Shown here one piece after another: positions 3,733 to 5,998 of a stretch of 5,998 nucleotides of DNA. The stretch comes from Kiritimatiellia bacterium (GTDB taxonomy: Bacteria > Verrucomicrobiota > Kiritimatiellia > RFP12 > UBA1067), in contig JAQVQN010000162.1 of NCBI GenBank assembly GCA_028701555.1, positions 1 through 5,998 on the forward strand, written 5' to 3'. Under the pieces are notes generated by a model, which searched no databases, was not told the origin of the DNA, and was given only the letters and a program-made list of their open reading frames with translations. Numbering within the stretch: the first letter of the stretch is position 1; every line of letters begins with the position of its first letter. The position numbers and the translations under genes were made by a program.

Positions 3733-5998
3733 TCACCTGAGCATGATCACCAGTCCGCCGCGCGTGCTTTCGATCTTGATGGCGTTGATCGAGTAGAACT
3801 TTTCATCTGTTGCGTTATTCGGCCCGGCGGTGATGCGCAGCTCGATGGTGCCGTCGTCTTTGGGCACTATATCGGGAATGACCGCGACCTCTGATGTGTT
3901 CATCGTCGGGTTAAACGCTACTGACCCTTGGTTTTTACCTTCTAGCATGTACAAGGTCTCCCGGCTCGTGGAGGTACTCAGGCGGCAGGCGTAGAAGGTG
4001 AAGGTGTGCCGCCGGTTGCGTGGCATGTTGTTGAAGCGTACTACGCAGAATTCGTTGCTATAAGATGAGAAGGGATTGACATTGCCAAAGGCGTTGTTGG
4101 CGCCGGACGGCGCGAAGATCGCTGCCTCCCCCGAAGGCGTAGGCGTGCTGTCTTGATTATAGCTGTGCATGCGGGTGAGCACTTCGCAACTGGATGCCGT
4201 CTGATAGCCGTTGGTCAGCACCAACGGCAGGGAGTATCCCGCGCTGTAAAAGGCGTGATAGTTCCATCCCATGTATTTCGGGGTGCCCGCGCTGTTCTCG
4301 GCTGCGTCGATAATAATGACCTCTTTGTCCATCGGCTGCGGCTTTTGCGGCTCCGGCGGAGTCAGGCCGTCGGCCCAGTGCGTGCAGGCGATCCAGTCGC
4401 GCTCGCTCATGTCGGTCAACCCGGCGGCGATTGCGTCAGCATAGGAACCGGCCAGATCAACCGCGTTGGCACCGTAGATGGTGCGGTAGAGCGTCAGCGC
4501 GGCCAGCTCGGATCCAGCCTTGCCGGGCATGAAGAAGTCGGCGGCATAGAGGCGCGCGGGATCGAAGCCGCCCAGCCGGAACGCCTCGCCGACCGGCGCG
4601 GTGACCACGCTGCCAGCGCCCAGAGAGGACTCGATGTCAGAGACGGCTGTGGCGTAGTTCGCCGTGACCTCGTCCTGCATGGCATTAGGGTTGGCGTAAT
4701 GACTGGTGTACACCGAGCTTCCGTAGGCGCGCGCAAAGGTCTGGAACAGCACAAGACGCGCGTCAACACCTTTGCCTGATGCGTGGTTGCGGATTTTCTG
4801 CGCCAGCGAGACGGCGTTGTTCAGGAATGTTGAGGTCGTGTAGATGGCCGAGGCCGCCTCGTCGCCGTGCGGCTGGATGATCACGTCATCCCATGTGTTG
4901 TCGCCTGTGAGCGTGACGTGGTTGACGTTGAAACCCGGATAGCTGTCCACCTGAATGATCTGGTGCGGCAGGGAACGGTTGTCGGCCAGGTCGCTGACCA
5001 CGAACGGGCGGTCGTAACCGCCGAGTTCAGCCAGACCAGCCACCAGATTGGGGACATTTTCGATACTGGTGTACTGGTTGCCGAAGAACAGCAGGCGCTT
5101 GCCGGTGATCGGTTCCGGCTCCGGCAGCGGCAACCCCTTATCGTTGTAGGTGACCTTGAAGGCGTTTAAGAAAATATATGACGAGCCAGCAGGGCGGGTC
5201 ATCCTTATGGTCATGGTTCCGTCTGCCGCTGGCAGCACGCCTGCGACAACCGCCACGCTCTGGTCATTGCCGGCCGCCTCAAGGGTGTTTGATAAAACAT
5301 AGTAACCGGTTACCGTATATGTCGTCGCGCGTGCACTGGTAATGTTTTTGCGCGAGGCAAAGAAAGTGAAGGTGTAGGGCACAGCCGGATTCAAGAAATA
5401 CAGTTTTATTTCAGCCGGATTGACGCTCCAGCAGGCATCGACTCCGGCAGGGGTGAATTCCGCCGCCTCACCGATAATGGGCACGACAGCCGAAACCGAG
5501 ATGTAATTGCCGAATTTTGTGGTTACTTGAGCACGGATGCCGGAGGCGACGCTGTTTGTGTCGTTCAGCACTATGTCGCTGAAATCATTCACCGGCAGCA
5601 GGTTCCAGCCTGCAGAGGTTGAACTGCCAGCCGCATCTACATAAAGAACCTCCGGCAACGGCTCGGTATAGACGATTTTCATGGCGGTCAGATAGTAGAA
5701 AGATGAGGTGTTGTTCGGGCTGCGCTCGAACCTTAGCGTGATAGTTCCGTCCGGACGCGGATAGATGCCGCTGACTGTAGCCACGTTGGAATTGTTGCCG
5801 GCGGCGTTAAGGTCGGCATACCCTTCATTGCTTCCGGTCACGGTATGCCGTGTCTCGCGGTTGTCAGACACGCTGGTTCGCGACCCGAAGAAGGTAAACG
5901 CATAAGCCAGGTTGGTATTCAGCGAACTTAGCGTTATCTGTGCGTATTCACTACCCGTGCCGTATCCGGCGTTATTGCCGGCAGGCGAGAACTCGGCC
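3733..5998 (-). CDS. Large modular, probably secreted protein: SGNH-like domain between repeated beta-rich modules (5' end missing)
   Basis: The minus-strand frame is open from the right edge to a TGA at 3733-3735, giving at least 754 residues. The GTG at 5869-5871 is not a credible start, because the 42 codons before it continue the same module (AEFSPAGNN, then AYAFTFFGSR). Order: module A (partial), module B, a Pro/Glu linker (PEPEP), an SGNH-like domain, a second Pro-rich linker, module C, then a short tail ending GGLVIMLR with no visible membrane anchor. The SGNH part matches the DUF4886-like group in layout: LLFFGNQYT, QTFARAYG, APVGEAF and a final D-x-x-x-P-x-x-AG block. Two catalytic residues look replaced (see the domain entry). 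Asn/Thr/Ser-rich modules and linkers suggest a secreted or surface protein; any signal peptide lies outside the window. The stop is 6 bases from the convergent permease stop. The exact role is unknown; carbohydrate binding is a guess. Confidence 0.8.
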   Translation of the reverse strand, partial: AEFSPAGNNAGYGTGSEYAQITLSSLNTNLAYAFTFFGSRTSVSDNRETRHTVTGSNEGYADLNAAGNNSNVATVSGIYPRPDGTITLRFERSPNNTSSFYYLTAMKIVYTEPLPEVLYVDAAGSSTSAGWNLLPVNDFSDIVLNDTNSVASGIRAQVTTKFGNYISVSAVVPIIGEAAEFTPAGVDACWSVNPAEIKLYFLNPAVPYTFTFFASRKNITSARATTYTVTGYYVLSNTLEAAGNDQSVAVVAGVLPAADGTMTIRMTRPAGSSYIFLNAFKVTYNDKGLPLPEPEPITGKRLLFFGNQYTSIENVPNLVAGLAELGGYDRPFVVSDLADNRSLPHQIIQVDSYPGFNVNHVTLTGDNTWDDVIIQPHGDEAASAIYTTSTFLNNAVSLAQKIRNHASGKGVDARLVLFQTFARAYGSSVYTSHYANPNAMQDEVTANYATAVSDIESSLGAGSVVTAPVGEAFRLGGFDPARLYAADFFMPGKAGSELAALTLYRTIYGANAVDLAGSYADAIAAGLTDMSERDWIACTHWADGLTPPEPQKPQPMDKEVIIIDAAENSAGTPKYMGWNYHAFYSAGYSLPLVLTNGYQTASSCEVLTRMHSYNQDSTPTPSGEAAIFAPSGANNAFGNVNPFSSYSNEFCVVRFNNMPRNRRHTFTFYACRLSTSTSRETLYMLEGKNQGSVAFNPTMNTSEVAVIPDIVPKDDGTIELRITAGPNNATDEKFYSINAIKIESTRGGLVIMLR
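3766..4323 (-). repeat. Beta-rich module C, after the SGNH-like domain
   Basis: This complete and most diverged copy is about 186 residues long. It opens with EVIIIDAAENSAGTP and GWNYHAF, then has AAIFAPSGANN, HTFTFYACR, TLYMLEG, MNTSEVAVIPDIVPKDDG, TIELRI and FYSINAIKIES. The spacing of the landmarks matches modules A and B. A short tail of about ten residues follows before the stop. Confidence 0.7.
4462..5103 (-). other. SGNH/GDSL-hydrolase-like domain with altered catalytic residues
   Basis: The first strand and turn read LLFFGNQYTSIENVP. Relatives usually have G-N-S-[FY]-T, where Ser is the nucleophile; here the codon at 5074-5076 gives Gln. The last block reads LYAADFFMPGKAGSELAAL, where relatives have D-x-x-H-P-x-x-AG; Asp is kept, but the His position (codon at 4528-4530) is Met. 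The middle shows the family pattern of TFARAYG, a downstream Gln-started helix and APVGEAF. The fold is well supported, while hydrolase activity looks unlikely. A binding role is an inference. Confidence 0.7.
5140..5649 (-). repeat. Beta-rich module B
   Basis: This complete copy is about 170 residues long. It opens with VLYVDAAGSSTSAGWNLL, then shows AAEFTPAGVD, YTFTFFASR, TYTVTGYYVL, AAGNDQSVAVVAG, PAADGTMTIRM and YIFLNAFKVTY. The opening 'VDxxG...xGWN' resembles modules common in secreted proteins of Verrucomicrobiota and Lentisphaerota, from memory of such proteins rather than a search. A Pro/Glu linker joins it to the SGNH-like domain. Confidence 0.72.
5650..5998 (-). repeat. Beta-rich module A (N-terminal part outside the window)
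   Basis: This is the first of three related protein modules. Visible landmarks in order are AEFSPAGNN, YAFTFFGSR, RHTVTG, AAGNNSNVATVSGIYPRPDG, TITLRF and FYYLTAMKIVYT. Modules B and C show the same series. They are diverged in sequence, so they are protein-domain repeats rather than DNA repeats. Confidence 0.7.

Noticed and set aside
4153..4779. Plus-strand open frame opposite the SGNH-like domain
   Set aside because: The product looks like a Val/Arg/Gly-rich antisense shadow, while the minus-strand frame carries clear SGNH family patterns.

Overview
The window reads like an ordinary chromosomal stretch of a moderately GC-rich, Gram-negative-type bacterium, interrupted by a visibly AT-richer two-gene defence cassette. 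Two features point by inference, not proof, to the PVC superphylum (Lentisphaerota/Victivallales or a relative). One is a MalG-type sugar permease with a very large extra domain. The other is a secreted modular protein that combines an SGNH-like domain with repeated beta-rich modules. There is no rRNA, tRNA, CRISPR array or recognisable transposase.

Layout, left to right. (1) 1-165: the last 54 codons of a ZIP-family metal transporter (ZupT-like), ending in tandem stops. (2) 166-324: an intergenic region with a weak AT-rich hairpin, then a good sigma70-type promoter whose -10 box lies in a short inverted repeat. (3) 325-1748: abiEi and abiEii, a type IV toxin-antitoxin / abortive-infection pair joined by a 1-base stop/start overlap. 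(4) 1711-3726: a 671-residue carbohydrate ABC transporter permease with a normal MalG-type transmembrane core and EAA loop. About 415 residues are inserted in its first periplasmic loop. Its start lies inside the end of abiEii. (5) 3733-5998, minus strand: the 3' part of a large, probably secreted protein, still open at the right edge. It holds three related beta-rich modules (the first partial) around one SGNH-like domain, with the third module after it.

The two AbiE proteins should work as a pair: AbiEi is the DNA-binding antitoxin and autorepressor, AbiEii the nucleotidyltransferase toxin. The permease could be one subunit of a sugar importer, but no partner permease, binding protein or ATPase is visible. 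The convergent secreted protein fits a carbohydrate-related neighbourhood. The points most worth a second look are the SGNH domain that appears to have lost its Ser nucleophile and catalytic His, the large periplasmic insert of the permease with its internal repeats, and the arrangement that places the permease start inside the toxin gene.
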